47,874 nucleotides of DNA from Clostridia bacterium. Its GTDB lineage: Bacteria > Bacillota > Clostridia > Clostridiales > Clostridiaceae. Of the stretch, positions 16,754 to 25,108 are shown piece by piece. The first letter of the stretch is position 1. Each line of letters begins with the position of its first letter. The position numbers and the translations under genes were made by a program. The notes below the pieces were generated by a model, which was given only the letters and a program-made list of their open reading frames with translations, was not told the DNA's origin and made no database searches. The DNA lies in NCBI GenBank assembly GCA_012523855.1, contig JAAYTB010000131.1:1-47874 (forward strand), read 5' to 3'.

Positions 16754-18244
16754 TTAGTTTTTAAAAATAATTTCCTTAACTACCTTCTTCATATGGTCCT
16801 TAGAGCAAAGCTTTTTATGTAGTACTTGTCGTTTTTCTATATCCTTCACTGCCTTTGGTATATCTACTCCGCTTAATTTACACATTTCATTAATTAAAGC
16901 TATTTCGTCTACTTCCTTATACTTTGAATCAACAGCTCCCATTACAGCACTGTTGAACTTATAAGGGCTTGCAGTTGAAGCAATAACAGTAGTAGTTTTA
17001 TCCTTAGTTTCTTCTAGATACTTTTTGTAGGCAGTATAGGCTACAGCAGTATGGGTGTCTATTAAATATTGTTCTTCCTTGAAAACCTGTCTTATAGCTT
17101 CAAAGGTTTCCTCTTCTGAAGCATAGGCTCCAAAGAGATCTTTTAAGCCTGCCTTCATAGAATCATCTATTTCATAGCAGCCCTCAGTGACAAGGCTATT
17201 CATTAAAGCTGTCACCTTCTTAGAGTCTTCTCCACTAATAAAGTATAATAATCTTTCAAGATTGCTGGAGATTAATATATCCATAGATGGTGAGGAAGTT
17301 AAAACAAATTCCCTTCTCTTATCATAAACTCCTGTGTTTATAAAGTCATATAGGACCTTATTTTCGTTTGAAGCACAAACTAACTTATTAATAGCTAAGC
17401 CCATCTTTTTAGCTAAGTAGGCTGCTAGTATGTTACCAAAGTTTCCTGTAGGAACAACTACATTTATTTTATCTCCTAAGGCAATGTCACCTTTTCTTAC
17501 TAGTGTCAAATAAGCATAGAAGTAATAAGCTACCTGAGGAACTAGTCTTCCTATATTTATAGAGTTGGCAGAAGAAAACATCCTATTGTTTAGCTCCATC
17601 TCCTTCTTAAATTCCTCATCATTAAATATAGCCTTAACTCCATTTTGAGCATCATCAAAATTTCCATCTATACCAATTACATAAGAGTTAGAACTTTCAT
17701 GAGTTGTCATTTGAAGCTTTTGAATTTGGCTAACTCCATTCTCCGGGAAAAATACTATTATTTTTATACCTTCTACATTTGAAAAACCTTCTAAGGCTGC
17801 CTTGCCTGTATCCCCTGAAGTAGCAGTAAGAATAACTACTTCTTTATTTATATTCTGCTTTTTTAGCGATGTAGTAAGGAGATGAGGCAAAATTGAAAGA
17901 GCCATATCCTTAAAAGCTATAGTAGGTCCATGAAAAAGTTCTAAGAAATATGCTCCTGATGACTTTCTTAAAGGTGCAATGTCCTCATGGTCAAATTTCT
18001 TATCGTAAGCCTTATTGACACAATTCATTAGTTCTTCTTCAGTAAAGTCTGTAAAGAACTCCTTCATTACTGTGTATGCAACTTCCCTATAACTCATCTT
18101 AACCATGGAGCCTAGGTCTACAGAAAGTTTTGGAATAGCATTTGGTACATAAAGACCTCCATCTGGCGCAATTCCAGCAATTATTGCTTGGCTTGAACTA
18201 ATAAGTTCTCCATTACCTCTAGTACTTTTATATAATACTGACAT
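16754..18244 (-). CDS. thrC: Threonine synthase
   Basis: Threonine synthase converts O-phosphohomoserine to threonine with PLP. The protein (about 496 residues) begins SVLYKSTRGNGELISSSQAI, the usual N-terminal domain, and has GPTIAFKDMALSILPHL with the PLP-binding Lys, TATSGDTGKAALEGF, and PTGNFGNILAAY for phosphate binding. It belongs to the long, class I form. The frame opens at 18259, but GGGGAGTG is 5 bases before the ATG at 18244, which I take as the start. It is last in hom, apgM-like, thrC, with 4 bases between the previous stop and this ATG, so translation may be coupled. Confidence 0.95.
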   Translation of the reverse strand: MSVLYKSTRGNGELISSSQAIIAGIAPDGGLYVPNAIPKLSVDLGSMVKMSYREVAYTVMKEFFTDFTEEELMNCVNKAYDKKFDHEDIAPLRKSSGAYFLELFHGPTIAFKDMALSILPHLLTTSLKKQNINKEVVILTATSGDTGKAALEGFSNVEGIKIIVFFPENGVSQIQKLQMTTHESSNSYVIGIDGNFDDAQNGVKAIFNDEEFKKEMELNNRMFSSANSINIGRLVPQVAYYFYAYLTLVRKGDIALGDKINVVVPTGNFGNILAAYLAKKMGLAINKLVCASNENKVLYDFINTGVYDKRREFVLTSSPSMDILISSNLERLLYFISGEDSKKVTALMNSLVTEGCYEIDDSMKAGLKDLFGAYASEEETFEAIRQVFKEEQYLIDTHTAVAYTAYKKYLEETKDKTTTVIASTASPYKFNSAVMGAVDSKYKEVDEIALINEMCKLSGVDIPKAVKDIEKRQVLHKKLCSKDHMKKVVKEIIFKN

Positions 18245-18248
18245 AAAA

Positions 18249-19457
18249 TCACTCCCCAATAAAATAATCCATCAACTTATAGCCCTCTTGGAAGAGTAAG
18301 CCAGACTCAGCGGCCCCATCTTCATCAAAGTTATAAGGATTTTCTTTAACCTTTGTACTGTCATATATTAAAAATGGTACCGGATCACTGGTATGAGTTC
18401 TCAGCGCTAAAGGTGTTGGATGGTCCGGCAAAACCATAATTTTATAATCTACAGAAGCTTTATCTAATTCTTCTTTTAAAAAACCTGCAATCTTTTCATC
18501 TATTAGTTCTATTGATTTTACCTTATTATCTCTTTCATCTCTGTGTCCACACTCATCAGGAGCTTCAATATGAATATAGACGAAATCATTGCCTTTATTC
18601 AAGGTTTCCAAGGCTGCCTTTGCCTTTCCAGTATAATTAGTGTGTACATTGCCTGTGGCTCCTTCTACTTCTATAACGTCTAGGCCAGCACACTTTCCTA
18701 TTCCTTTAATTAAATCTACTGCAGATATAACTGCTCCCTTTATTCCATATTTGTCAGAGAATTTTGTAAGCTGAGGCTTTTTACCTTCACCCCAGATCCA
18801 GATTGAATTTGCTGGTTTTAAACCTCTTTTTATTCTATCTAGATTTATAGGGTGCTTTTCCAGTATAGCCACACTTTTCTCCATCATCTCTAGTAATATT
18901 CCACTATCCTTACCAGTAGGCAAATATTCTTCAATCCTTCTACCGATAATATCATGAGGGGGTGTTAGAGTATAATCTGAAGGTGCCTTATCCCAGACCA
19001 AAAGATGTCTGTAACTAATTCCTGGATAAAGTTTCATTACTTCAGACTCCAGTTCCTTTTTTAAATCTTCAATTAAAATAGCTGCCTCCTTGCTAGTTAT
19101 TTCATCTGCACTGTGATCTAGCATAAGCCTATCCTTGTAGTTTTCAGCTTCAGATAAGGTAACTACATTGCATCTAAAGGTTATATCTGTGTCCTTTAGC
19201 TCAATACCCATACTGGCTGCTTCAAAGGGTGATCGGCCAGTATAATAAAGCTTTGGATTATAACCCATTACAGCTAAATTAGCTGTATCACTTCCTGGAG
19301 GCATTCCTTGCGGTATAGTGCTTACTAAGCCTACCTGCCCTTTTGAGGCAAGGTAATCGAAATTTCTTTTATTGGCGTACTGCATAGGAGTTTTGTTATC
19401 TAGTTCTTCAATTTTATAATCTGCCATTCCGTCTGCAAGGATAACTATATATTTCAA
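18249..19457 (-). CDS. ApgM-like protein, proposed homoserine kinase of the threonine operon
   Basis: The 402-residue protein belongs to the cofactor-independent phosphoglycerate mutase (archaeal ApgM) branch of the alkaline phosphatase superfamily. It has VILADGMADYKIEELDNKTP with a metal-binding Asp, PPGSDTANLAVMGYNP with the nucleophile Ser, EAPDECGHRDERDNK with metal ligands, and VLPDHPTPLALRTHT. It sits between homoserine dehydrogenase and threonine synthase, where thrB would be expected, and no GHMP kinase is present. A subfamily in this setting has been proposed to act as a non-orthologous homoserine kinase. A glycolytic mutase role is the alternative. The start is TTG behind GGGGG at 7-8 bases. 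Downstream thrC follows almost directly. Confidence 0.87.
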   Translation of the reverse strand: MKYIVILADGMADYKIEELDNKTPMQYANKRNFDYLASKGQVGLVSTIPQGMPPGSDTANLAVMGYNPKLYYTGRSPFEAASMGIELKDTDITFRCNVVTLSEAENYKDRLMLDHSADEITSKEAAILIEDLKKELESEVMKLYPGISYRHLLVWDKAPSDYTLTPPHDIIGRRIEEYLPTGKDSGILLEMMEKSVAILEKHPINLDRIKRGLKPANSIWIWGEGKKPQLTKFSDKYGIKGAVISAVDLIKGIGKCAGLDVIEVEGATGNVHTNYTGKAKAALETLNKGNDFVYIHIEAPDECGHRDERDNKVKSIELIDEKIAGFLKEELDKASVDYKIMVLPDHPTPLALRTHTSDPVPFLIYDSTKVKENPYNFDEDGAAESGLLFQEGYKLMDYFIGE

Positions 19458-19469
19458 ATAAAGCCCCCC

Positions 19470-20756
19470 TTAAATTTTTTCTACTCGTATAATGTTTTCT
19501 ACATTAATTACTGTAGGTAACTTCTTAATTTCTTTTATTGCTTCATTTATATTCTTTTCTAAAGTTTTGTGAGTAATAAACACTAAAGGTACTTCCTTTT
19601 CATTTTTACCCTTTTGAATTACACTAGCCAAGCTCACCCCATTTTTACCGAAAATGGAGGAGATATCTGCCAAGGTTCCTGGGTTATCTAAAACTTCAAA
19701 TCTTAGATAGTATTTACATTCAGTATCATCCATACTTTGAACCTTAAGCTGGGAATTGGCTTCTCTAGTTGCTGGAGCTGTATAGTCATCTATGTCGTTC
19801 CTTAATATAGATATAATATCCCCAACTACTGCACTACCTGTAGGTAGGTCTCCTGCTCCCTTTCCGTAGAACATTAAGTCCCCTACAGCATTTCCTTTAA
19901 TGAAAATTGCATTAAAGGCATCATTTACGTTAGCTAATGGATGCTTAGAAGAAATCATGGCCGGATGTACTCTAAGCTCTAATTCTCCGTCTTTTTCCTT
20001 GGCTATAGCCAATAGCTTAATAGTATATCCAAATTCCTTAGCATATTGTATATCTTTAGCAGTAATTCCAGTTATACCTTCCCTATAGATTGAATCTACG
20101 TCTAGGGCACAGTTAAAGGATAGCTCACTTAATATGCCCAATTTATACATAGCATCGTAACCTTCTATATCTGAAGTAGGGTCTGCTTCAGCAAAACCTA
20201 ATTCTTGTGCCAGTTTAAGAGCCTCATCAAACTCCATACCTTCTTGGGACATTTTTGTCAATATAAAGTTTGTTGTGCCATTAATTATTCCAAATATCTC
20301 TTCTATTTTATTTGCTGTTAAACTCTGGCTTATTGTGTTGATAATAGGAACTCCACCGGCTACGCTGGCCTCAAAGTATAGCATTACTCCTTCTCTCTTT
20401 GCTGCATCCATAAGCTCCTTACCTTGAGTAGCCAATACAAACTTGTTAGCAGTTACTACATGTTTCTTCCTGCTGATAACTTGAAGTATATAATCCTTAG
20501 CAGGCTCTATGCCACCCATAAGTTCAACAACAATTCTAATGCTGTCATCCTCTAATATTTCATTAAAGTCTGTTGTAAGAATTTCCTCAGGAACGTCTAC
20601 ATCTCTAGCCTTATTTTTATTTCTTACAAGAATTTTAGCCACTTCAATTTCATAGCCGGATCTTATAGAAATTTCTTCTCTATTTGTATTAAGTATCTTC
20701 CATACTCCGCTACCTACATTTCCTAGACCCAAAATTGCAATTCTAACTTTCTTCAT
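19470..20756 (-). CDS. hom: Homoserine dehydrogenase with C-terminal ACT domain
   Basis: The enzyme reduces aspartate semialdehyde to homoserine with NAD(P)H, the branch step to threonine and methionine. The N-terminal Rossmann motif is ILGLGNVGSGVW. The catalytic region includes ASVAGGVPIINTISQSL, NGTTNFILTKM and EADPTSDIEGYDAMYKL. KGAGDLPTGSAVVGD closes the core. The last 80 or so residues (YYLRFEVLDNPGTLADISSIF) form an ACT domain, which usually gives feedback inhibition by threonine. Total length is 428. ATG at 20756 follows GGGAGG at 9 bases. It is first of three threonine genes; aconitase lies 69 bases upstream on the same strand, separated by a hairpin. Confidence 0.96.
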   Translation of the reverse strand: MKKVRIAILGLGNVGSGVWKILNTNREEISIRSGYEIEVAKILVRNKNKARDVDVPEEILTTDFNEILEDDSIRIVVELMGGIEPAKDYILQVISRKKHVVTANKFVLATQGKELMDAAKREGVMLYFEASVAGGVPIINTISQSLTANKIEEIFGIINGTTNFILTKMSQEGMEFDEALKLAQELGFAEADPTSDIEGYDAMYKLGILSELSFNCALDVDSIYREGITGITAKDIQYAKEFGYTIKLLAIAKEKDGELELRVHPAMISSKHPLANVNDAFNAIFIKGNAVGDLMFYGKGAGDLPTGSAVVGDIISILRNDIDDYTAPATREANSQLKVQSMDDTECKYYLRFEVLDNPGTLADISSIFGKNGVSLASVIQKGKNEKEVPLVFITHKTLEKNINEAIKEIKKLPTVINVENIIRVEKI

Positions 20757-20784
20757 AAAAAATAGCCTCCCTTATTACTATACA

Positions 20785-20816
20785 GCAATAAGCCAAGCCT
20801 AAACTTGACTTATTGC
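20785..20816 (-). promoter_or_regulatory. Stable hairpin between aconitase and hom
   Basis: A 13-position stem (GCAATAAGCCAAG with CTTGACTTATTGC, one G-U on the RNA) and a 6-base loop fill most of the 69-base gap. No U-run follows in the reading direction, so it is not a standard terminator. An mRNA processing or stability element, or a partial terminator, is possible. Confidence 0.5.
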
Positions 20817-20825
20817 ATACTATAC

Positions 20826-22748
20826 TTATTCTTGTGACACAACCATATTTAATAGGCCTCCTAATTTTAGCATCTTTCTTTGTCTTTCTGTTACAACTAG
20901 AGCCATTTCATATTCTGTGTTTTGAGTAAGATTTTTTACTATAACCTTTTCCTTTTCAACCTGCTTAACAGCATCTTCTATAATAAGCTCATCATTAGGC
21001 TGAATACTATCATAGTCCTTTTCATTAAGGAATACCAAAGGTATTATTCCATTGTTGATCAAATTGTCCCTGTGTATTCTTGCAAAAGATTTAGCCATTA
21101 CAGCTTTAACTCCTAAATACAAGGGAGCTAGGGCAGCATGTTCCCTACTAGATCCCTGTCCATAGTTGGAACCTCCAACTATTATACCGCCACCGTTTTC
21201 CTTAGCCTTCTTTGGAAACTCACTGTCACAGGGAACCAAGCAATAATCAGCCAGGTAAGGAATATTTGATCTAAAAGGAAGCAACTTAGCATTTGAAGGC
21301 ATTATATGGTCTGTAGTAATATTATCGCCTACCTTTGTAAGGACTTTACCTTCTACTTTTGTAGAAAGGGGCTTAGCTTTAGGGAAAGGTTGAATATTAG
21401 GCCCTCTCTTTACTTCTATTTCACTGCCATCTGCCGCTGGTGCCACTATTAAATTATCGTTAATAATAAACTGATCTGGCATACTAATATCATGGTCTTC
21501 ACCTAAATCTCTAGGATCTGTTATTACTCCTGTAATAGCAGAAGCTGCAGCTACCTCTGGACTAACTAAATATACATCAGCAGATCTAGTTCCGGATCTA
21601 CCTTCAAAGTTTCTATTAAAGGTTCTTAGAGAAACTCCATTAGATGCAGGTGCCTGCCCCATGCCTATACAAGGACCACAGGAGCTTTCAAGCAACCTTG
21701 CTCCAGAAGATATAAAGACCTCTAAAGCACCATTATTGGCTAAGCTTGTTAACACTTGCTTTGATCCAGGTGAAATAACTAGGGAAACTTCTTCCGCTAC
21801 AGTATTGCCATCTAAAATAGATGCCACTTTCATCATATCCATATAGGAAGAATTTGTACAACTTCCTATAGCCACTTGATTTACCTTAGTCCCTTTTAAT
21901 TCTCTCACAGCTTTTACATTATCAGGGCTATGAGGACAAGCAATTAGAGGTTCTAATTCTGAAAGGTTGATTTCTACTTCTCCATCATAGACAGCATCTT
22001 CATCAGCCTTCAGCTCCAGAAAATCCTTCTCCCTACCTTGAGCCTTAAGGTACTCTAAAGTTCTTTCATCACTTGGGAAGACAGAAGTAGTAGCTCCTAG
22101 CTCTGCCCCCATGTTAGTTATAGTAGCTCTCTGGGTAACAGTTAAGCTTTTAACCCCTTCACCGCTATATTCAAATATTCTACCTACTCCACCTTTAACT
22201 GTAAGTCTTCTTAGAAGTTCTAAGATGATATCCTTTGCTGAAACCCAAGGCTTTAAAGCTCCTGTTAACTTTACCCTTATTATTTCAGGCATATTTAAAT
22301 AGTATTCTCCACCACCCATGGCTACTGCAACGTCTAGTCCACCAGCACCAATAGCTAACATTCCAATTCCACCGCCAGTAGGAGTATGGCTATCGGAACC
22401 TAATAAGGTTTGCCCTGGAACACCAAATCTTTCTAAGTGTACTTGATGACATATGCCATTACCTGGCTTTGAAAAGTATATGCCATGCTTTTTTGCTACA
22501 GTTTGTATATATAAATGATCATCTGCGTTTTCAGGTCCTGCTTGCAACATATTGTGGTCGATATAAGCTACAGATCTTTTTGTTCTTACCCTATCTATAC
22601 CCATAGCTTCAAATTGAAGATATGCCATAGTACCTGTTGAATCTTGAGTCAAAGTCTGATCTATTCTAATTGCGATTTCCTCACCTTTTTTCATATTACC
22701 TTTGACAAGATGAGACTTTAGTATTTTTTGTACAACATTACTCCCCAT
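20826..22748 (-). CDS. acnA: Aconitate hydratase (single-chain, about 640 residues)
   Basis: Aconitase interconverts citrate and isocitrate using a 4Fe-4S cluster. The cluster cysteines are seen in AIGSCTNSSYMDMMK and in SSCGPCIGMGQAP. DSHTPTGGGIGMLAIGAGG and GGSNYGQGSSREHAAL, in the C-terminal swivel domain, are also characteristic. At about 640 residues it is shorter than the 850-900 residue AcnA/AcnB forms and matches the compact clostridial/archaeal-like type, which is related to isopropylmalate isomerase. The frame opens at 22754, but GGAGG is 7 bases before the ATG at 22748. A promoter with GATA repeats lies upstream. It probably feeds 2-oxoglutarate, and so glutamate and arginine, synthesis. 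Homoaconitase is a less likely reading. Confidence 0.92.
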   Translation of the reverse strand: MGSNVVQKILKSHLVKGNMKKGEEIAIRIDQTLTQDSTGTMAYLQFEAMGIDRVRTKRSVAYIDHNMLQAGPENADDHLYIQTVAKKHGIYFSKPGNGICHQVHLERFGVPGQTLLGSDSHTPTGGGIGMLAIGAGGLDVAVAMGGGEYYLNMPEIIRVKLTGALKPWVSAKDIILELLRRLTVKGGVGRIFEYSGEGVKSLTVTQRATITNMGAELGATTSVFPSDERTLEYLKAQGREKDFLELKADEDAVYDGEVEINLSELEPLIACPHSPDNVKAVRELKGTKVNQVAIGSCTNSSYMDMMKVASILDGNTVAEEVSLVISPGSKQVLTSLANNGALEVFISSGARLLESSCGPCIGMGQAPASNGVSLRTFNRNFEGRSGTRSADVYLVSPEVAAASAITGVITDPRDLGEDHDISMPDQFIINDNLIVAPAADGSEIEVKRGPNIQPFPKAKPLSTKVEGKVLTKVGDNITTDHIMPSNAKLLPFRSNIPYLADYCLVPCDSEFPKKAKENGGGIIVGGSNYGQGSSREHAALAPLYLGVKAVMAKSFARIHRDNLINNGIIPLVFLNEKDYDSIQPNDELIIEDAVKQVEKEKVIVKNLTQNTEYEMALVVTERQRKMLKLGGLLNMVVSQE

Positions 22749-22856
22749 TGCCATACCTCCATTTCAATTTCATTTAAAACATGAATATTTATGCATAGTA
22801 GCTTAGTTACTAAACATCCTAACTTCTACCATTAACTTTTGCTAGATATATTGTGA

Positions 22857-22885
22857 ATTTTATCATACTTTCAATATGATATCAA
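22857..22885 (-). promoter_or_regulatory. Predicted promoter of aconitase
   Basis: On the minus strand: -35 TTGATA (22880-22885), 17 bases, -10 TAAAAT (22857-22862). Confidence 0.65.
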
Positions 22886-22914
22886 TTATTTTTGATACTA
22901 TCATAATTTTGATA
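22877..22914 (-). promoter_or_regulatory. Cluster of TGATA/TATCA inverted repeats over the aconitase promoter
   Basis: TGATATCA (22877-22884), TGATACTATCA (22893-22903) and TATCA-N6-TGATA (22899-22914) overlap the -35 box and the region upstream of it. The density of alternating half-sites suggests a regulator-binding array, for example for a LysR-type citrate sensor. The binding protein is not identified. Confidence 0.5.
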
Positions 22915-22943
22915 CCGTTTTCCTTAAATATTATTAATATATT

Positions 22944-22980
22944 TTCAAAAAAACACTGAAAGTAAAATACTTTCAGTGTT
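22944..22980 (-). terminator. Terminator of argC
   Basis: A perfect 13-base inverted repeat (22952-22964 with 22968-22980) around AAA is followed on the minus strand by a run of eight T. Confidence 0.9.
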
Positions 22981-23005
22981 AAGGGGAAAATTATCTAAAC
23001 CGCTA

Positions 23006-24043
23006 CTACGGCATCATAGCAGCGAGATTTAGCCCAAGAGTTTCTTCTAGGCCAAACATTAAGTTCATACACTGAACCGCCTGGCCTGCTGCTCCTTTAA
23101 TTAGATTGTCAATAACTGATACAGCCACTATATTTCCTGTCCTCTCATCTAGCTTTACATACACATGACAGAAATTACTACCACGAACATGTCTAGTTTC
23201 TGGTGCCCTGTCTACTACCTTAACAAAATAATCCCTGATATAAAACTTCTTATATATGTCCATTAGGGCTTCTTGATCTATATTTACCTTGCTTTTACTA
23301 TAACAAGTTGCTATAATCCCTCTATTCATAGGGATCAGGTGAGGAGTGAAGGTTAAATTTAAACTTTCCTCAGCAATATTACTTAGCTCCTGTTCAATTT
23401 CTGGTGTATGTCTATGACTAGCAATGCCATAAGCTTTTACAGACTCATTTACCTCACAGAACAAGTTGGCTACATTGGCATTTCTGCCAGCACCAGATAC
23501 ACCTGACTTGGCATCTATTATAATAGAATTTGTATCTATCAATTTATTAGCCAAGAGTGGAGCCAGAGCTAAAATAGATGCAGTAGGATAACAGCCTGGA
23601 TTAGCAATGAGACTAGCACTAGAAATCCTATGCCTGTTTAACTCCACAAGTCCATAAACACTGTCTTCCAGTAGGGATCCTAATCCATGTTTAACACCAT
23701 ACCACTTTTCATATTCTCCTATGTTTTTTATTCTAAAGTCTGCACCTAAGTCCACAATCTTAACCCCTGCCTTTAAAGCTTTTTCTACCAGCCTAAAACT
23801 CTTTCCATGGGGTAAAGATATAAACAATACATCAATCTTAGAAAGCATACTTTCTGCTTCCTTCATATCTACTGTTATATCATCTATAATATTAAAAAAA
23901 TTGCCATATATATCACTATACTTTACACCTGCGTTACTATGTGCATTAAGAAATACTATATCCACCTCAGGATGGTTATGTAATATCCAGCTTAACATTT
24001 GTCCAGCATAACCAGTAGACCCTATTATTCCTGCTCTTATCAA
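23006..24043 (-). CDS. argC: N-acetyl-gamma-glutamyl-phosphate reductase
   Basis: ArgC reduces N-acetylglutamyl phosphate to the semialdehyde with NADPH, the third step of arginine synthesis. The nucleotide site is GIIGSTGYAGQML, the catalytic cysteine is in NPGCYPTASILAL, and SGVSGAGRNAN and SHRHTPEIEQEL are conserved substrate regions. The product is about 345 residues. The frame opens with GTG at 24052, but AGAGGTG lies 6 bases before the TTG at 24043, which I prefer; the protein then starts MIRAGIIGSTG like its relatives. It is transcribed away from argB-argD across a shared control region. Confidence 0.95.
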   Translation of the reverse strand: MIRAGIIGSTGYAGQMLSWILHNHPEVDIVFLNAHSNAGVKYSDIYGNFFNIIDDITVDMKEAESMLSKIDVLFISLPHGKSFRLVEKALKAGVKIVDLGADFRIKNIGEYEKWYGVKHGLGSLLEDSVYGLVELNRHRISSASLIANPGCYPTASILALAPLLANKLIDTNSIIIDAKSGVSGAGRNANVANLFCEVNESVKAYGIASHRHTPEIEQELSNIAEESLNLTFTPHLIPMNRGIIATCYSKSKVNIDQEALMDIYKKFYIRDYFVKVVDRAPETRHVRGSNFCHVYVKLDERTGNIVAVSVIDNLIKGAAGQAVQCMNLMFGLEETLGLNLAAMMP

Positions 24044-24106
24044 AGGAATCACCTCTTGTTAATATTTTTCCAAATCCATACCCTATCTTGTATTGTATAT
24101 TTATAA

Positions 24107-24135
24107 ATTGTATACGAAAAGAAATAATTATGCAA
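24107..24135 (-). promoter_or_regulatory. Predicted argC promoter
   Basis: On the minus strand: -35 TTGCAT (24130-24135), 17 bases, -10 TACAAT (24107-24112). Confidence 0.6.
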
Positions 24136-24142
24136 TACTTTT

Positions 24143-24158
24143 TATAAAAATTCATTAA
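24143..24158. promoter_or_regulatory. Candidate arginine repressor box between divergent arg promoters
   Basis: TATAAAAATTCATTAA resembles the AT-rich ArgR/AhrC operator (A/T-rich centre with ATTCA half-site). It lies between the two -35 boxes. The match is by eye and only one half-site is clear. Confidence 0.35.
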
Positions 24159-24163
24159 CTTTA

Positions 24164-24191
24164 TTGAATAAATGTTGTTAAGTGTTATAAT
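24164..24191 (+). promoter_or_regulatory. Predicted argB operon promoter
   Basis: -35 TTGAAT (24164-24169), 16 bases, -10 TATAAT (24186-24191). Confidence 0.6.
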
Positions 24192-24235
24192 AATACCAAC
24201 GTTGTAGTTCTCATTTAATGCGAAGGAGGTTTAAT

Positions 24236-25096
24236 ATGTCCCCAGATATTAATAGGCTAGTTATAGAATTAACTCCCCATATAAAACTGTATAAAAATAA
24301 AGTCTTTGTTGTTAAATATGGTGGAAGTATAATGGAAAACACAGAGTCTCAGAAAGCTTTTTTAGCTGATGCTGCCTTGTTAAAATCTCTTGGAATAAAT
24401 CTAGTTATCGTTCATGGCGGTGGTCCAGCTATAAACAAATGGCTTAAAAGGGCAAATATTGAATGTAAATTTATTAACGGTCTTAGGGTAACAGATAAGG
24501 ATACCATGGAAATTGTAGAAATGGTACTATCCGGTAGCGTTAATAAAAAACTAACCGCTGAGCTTAATAGCCTGGGAGCAAAAGCCATAGGCATAAGCGG
24601 AAGAGATTTCAATCTTATTAAAGCAAAGAAAAAATTCTCTTATAATGAGGGGGACCGTATAGATCTTGGTTTTGTAGGAGAAGTTGAATCTATAAACAAG
24701 GATTTCCTTCTACAACTATTAGATCTTGATTTGATTCCTATTATTTCACCTGTAGGCTGCGACTCTTTAGGAAATAGCTATAATATCAACGCAGACTCTG
24801 CTGCTGCAGCAGTGGCTTGTGCTTTACAAGCAGAAAAACTCATAATAATGACCGATATAGAAGGAGTTTATAAGGACATTAATGATAAGAGTTCTCTAAT
24901 TAAGAAATTAAGCTGTCAGGATATAAATAAATACATAGAGGAAGATATAATAACTGGAGGAATGATTCCTAAAATGCAATGCTGCCAAGATGCCCTTGAA
25001 AAAGGAACAAAAGCAGTTCATCTAATTGACGGCAGAAAAGAACACAGCTTTATATTAGATACTTTTACTCAATCTGGAACGGAAATTGTGAAATAA
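24236..25096 (+). CDS. argB: Acetylglutamate kinase
   Basis: ArgB phosphorylates N-acetylglutamate, the second step of arginine synthesis. The amino-acid-kinase fold shows FVVKYGGSIM, IVHGGGPAINKWL, NGLRVTDKDTMEIVEMVL and a C-terminal GGMIPKMQCC loop. NINADSAAAAVACAL and IMTDIEGVYKD match the nucleotide region. The open frame reaches back to 24218, but those extra codons contain the AGGAGG site, so the ATG at 24236 is the start (286 residues). It is first of argB-argD-M20 with short gaps. Confidence 0.96.
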   Translation: MSPDINRLVIELTPHIKLYKNKVFVVKYGGSIMENTESQKAFLADAALLKSLGINLVIVHGGGPAINKWLKRANIECKFINGLRVTDKDTMEIVEMVLSGSVNKKLTAELNSLGAKAIGISGRDFNLIKAKKKFSYNEGDRIDLGFVGEVESINKDFLLQLLDLDLIPIISPVGCDSLGNSYNINADSAAAAVACALQAEKLIIMTDIEGVYKDINDKSSLIKKLSCQDINKYIEEDIITGGMIPKMQCCQDALEKGTKAVHLIDGRKEHSFILDTFTQSGTEIVK

Positions 25097-25108
25097 GGAG
25101 GTTTACTA

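Noticed and set aside
18249..19457. Plain glycolytic phosphoglycerate mutase
   Set aside because: Possible by fold, but the position between hom and thrC favours the proposed homoserine kinase role.
20785..20816. Terminator of aconitase
   Set aside because: A strong stem but no U-run in the transcription direction.
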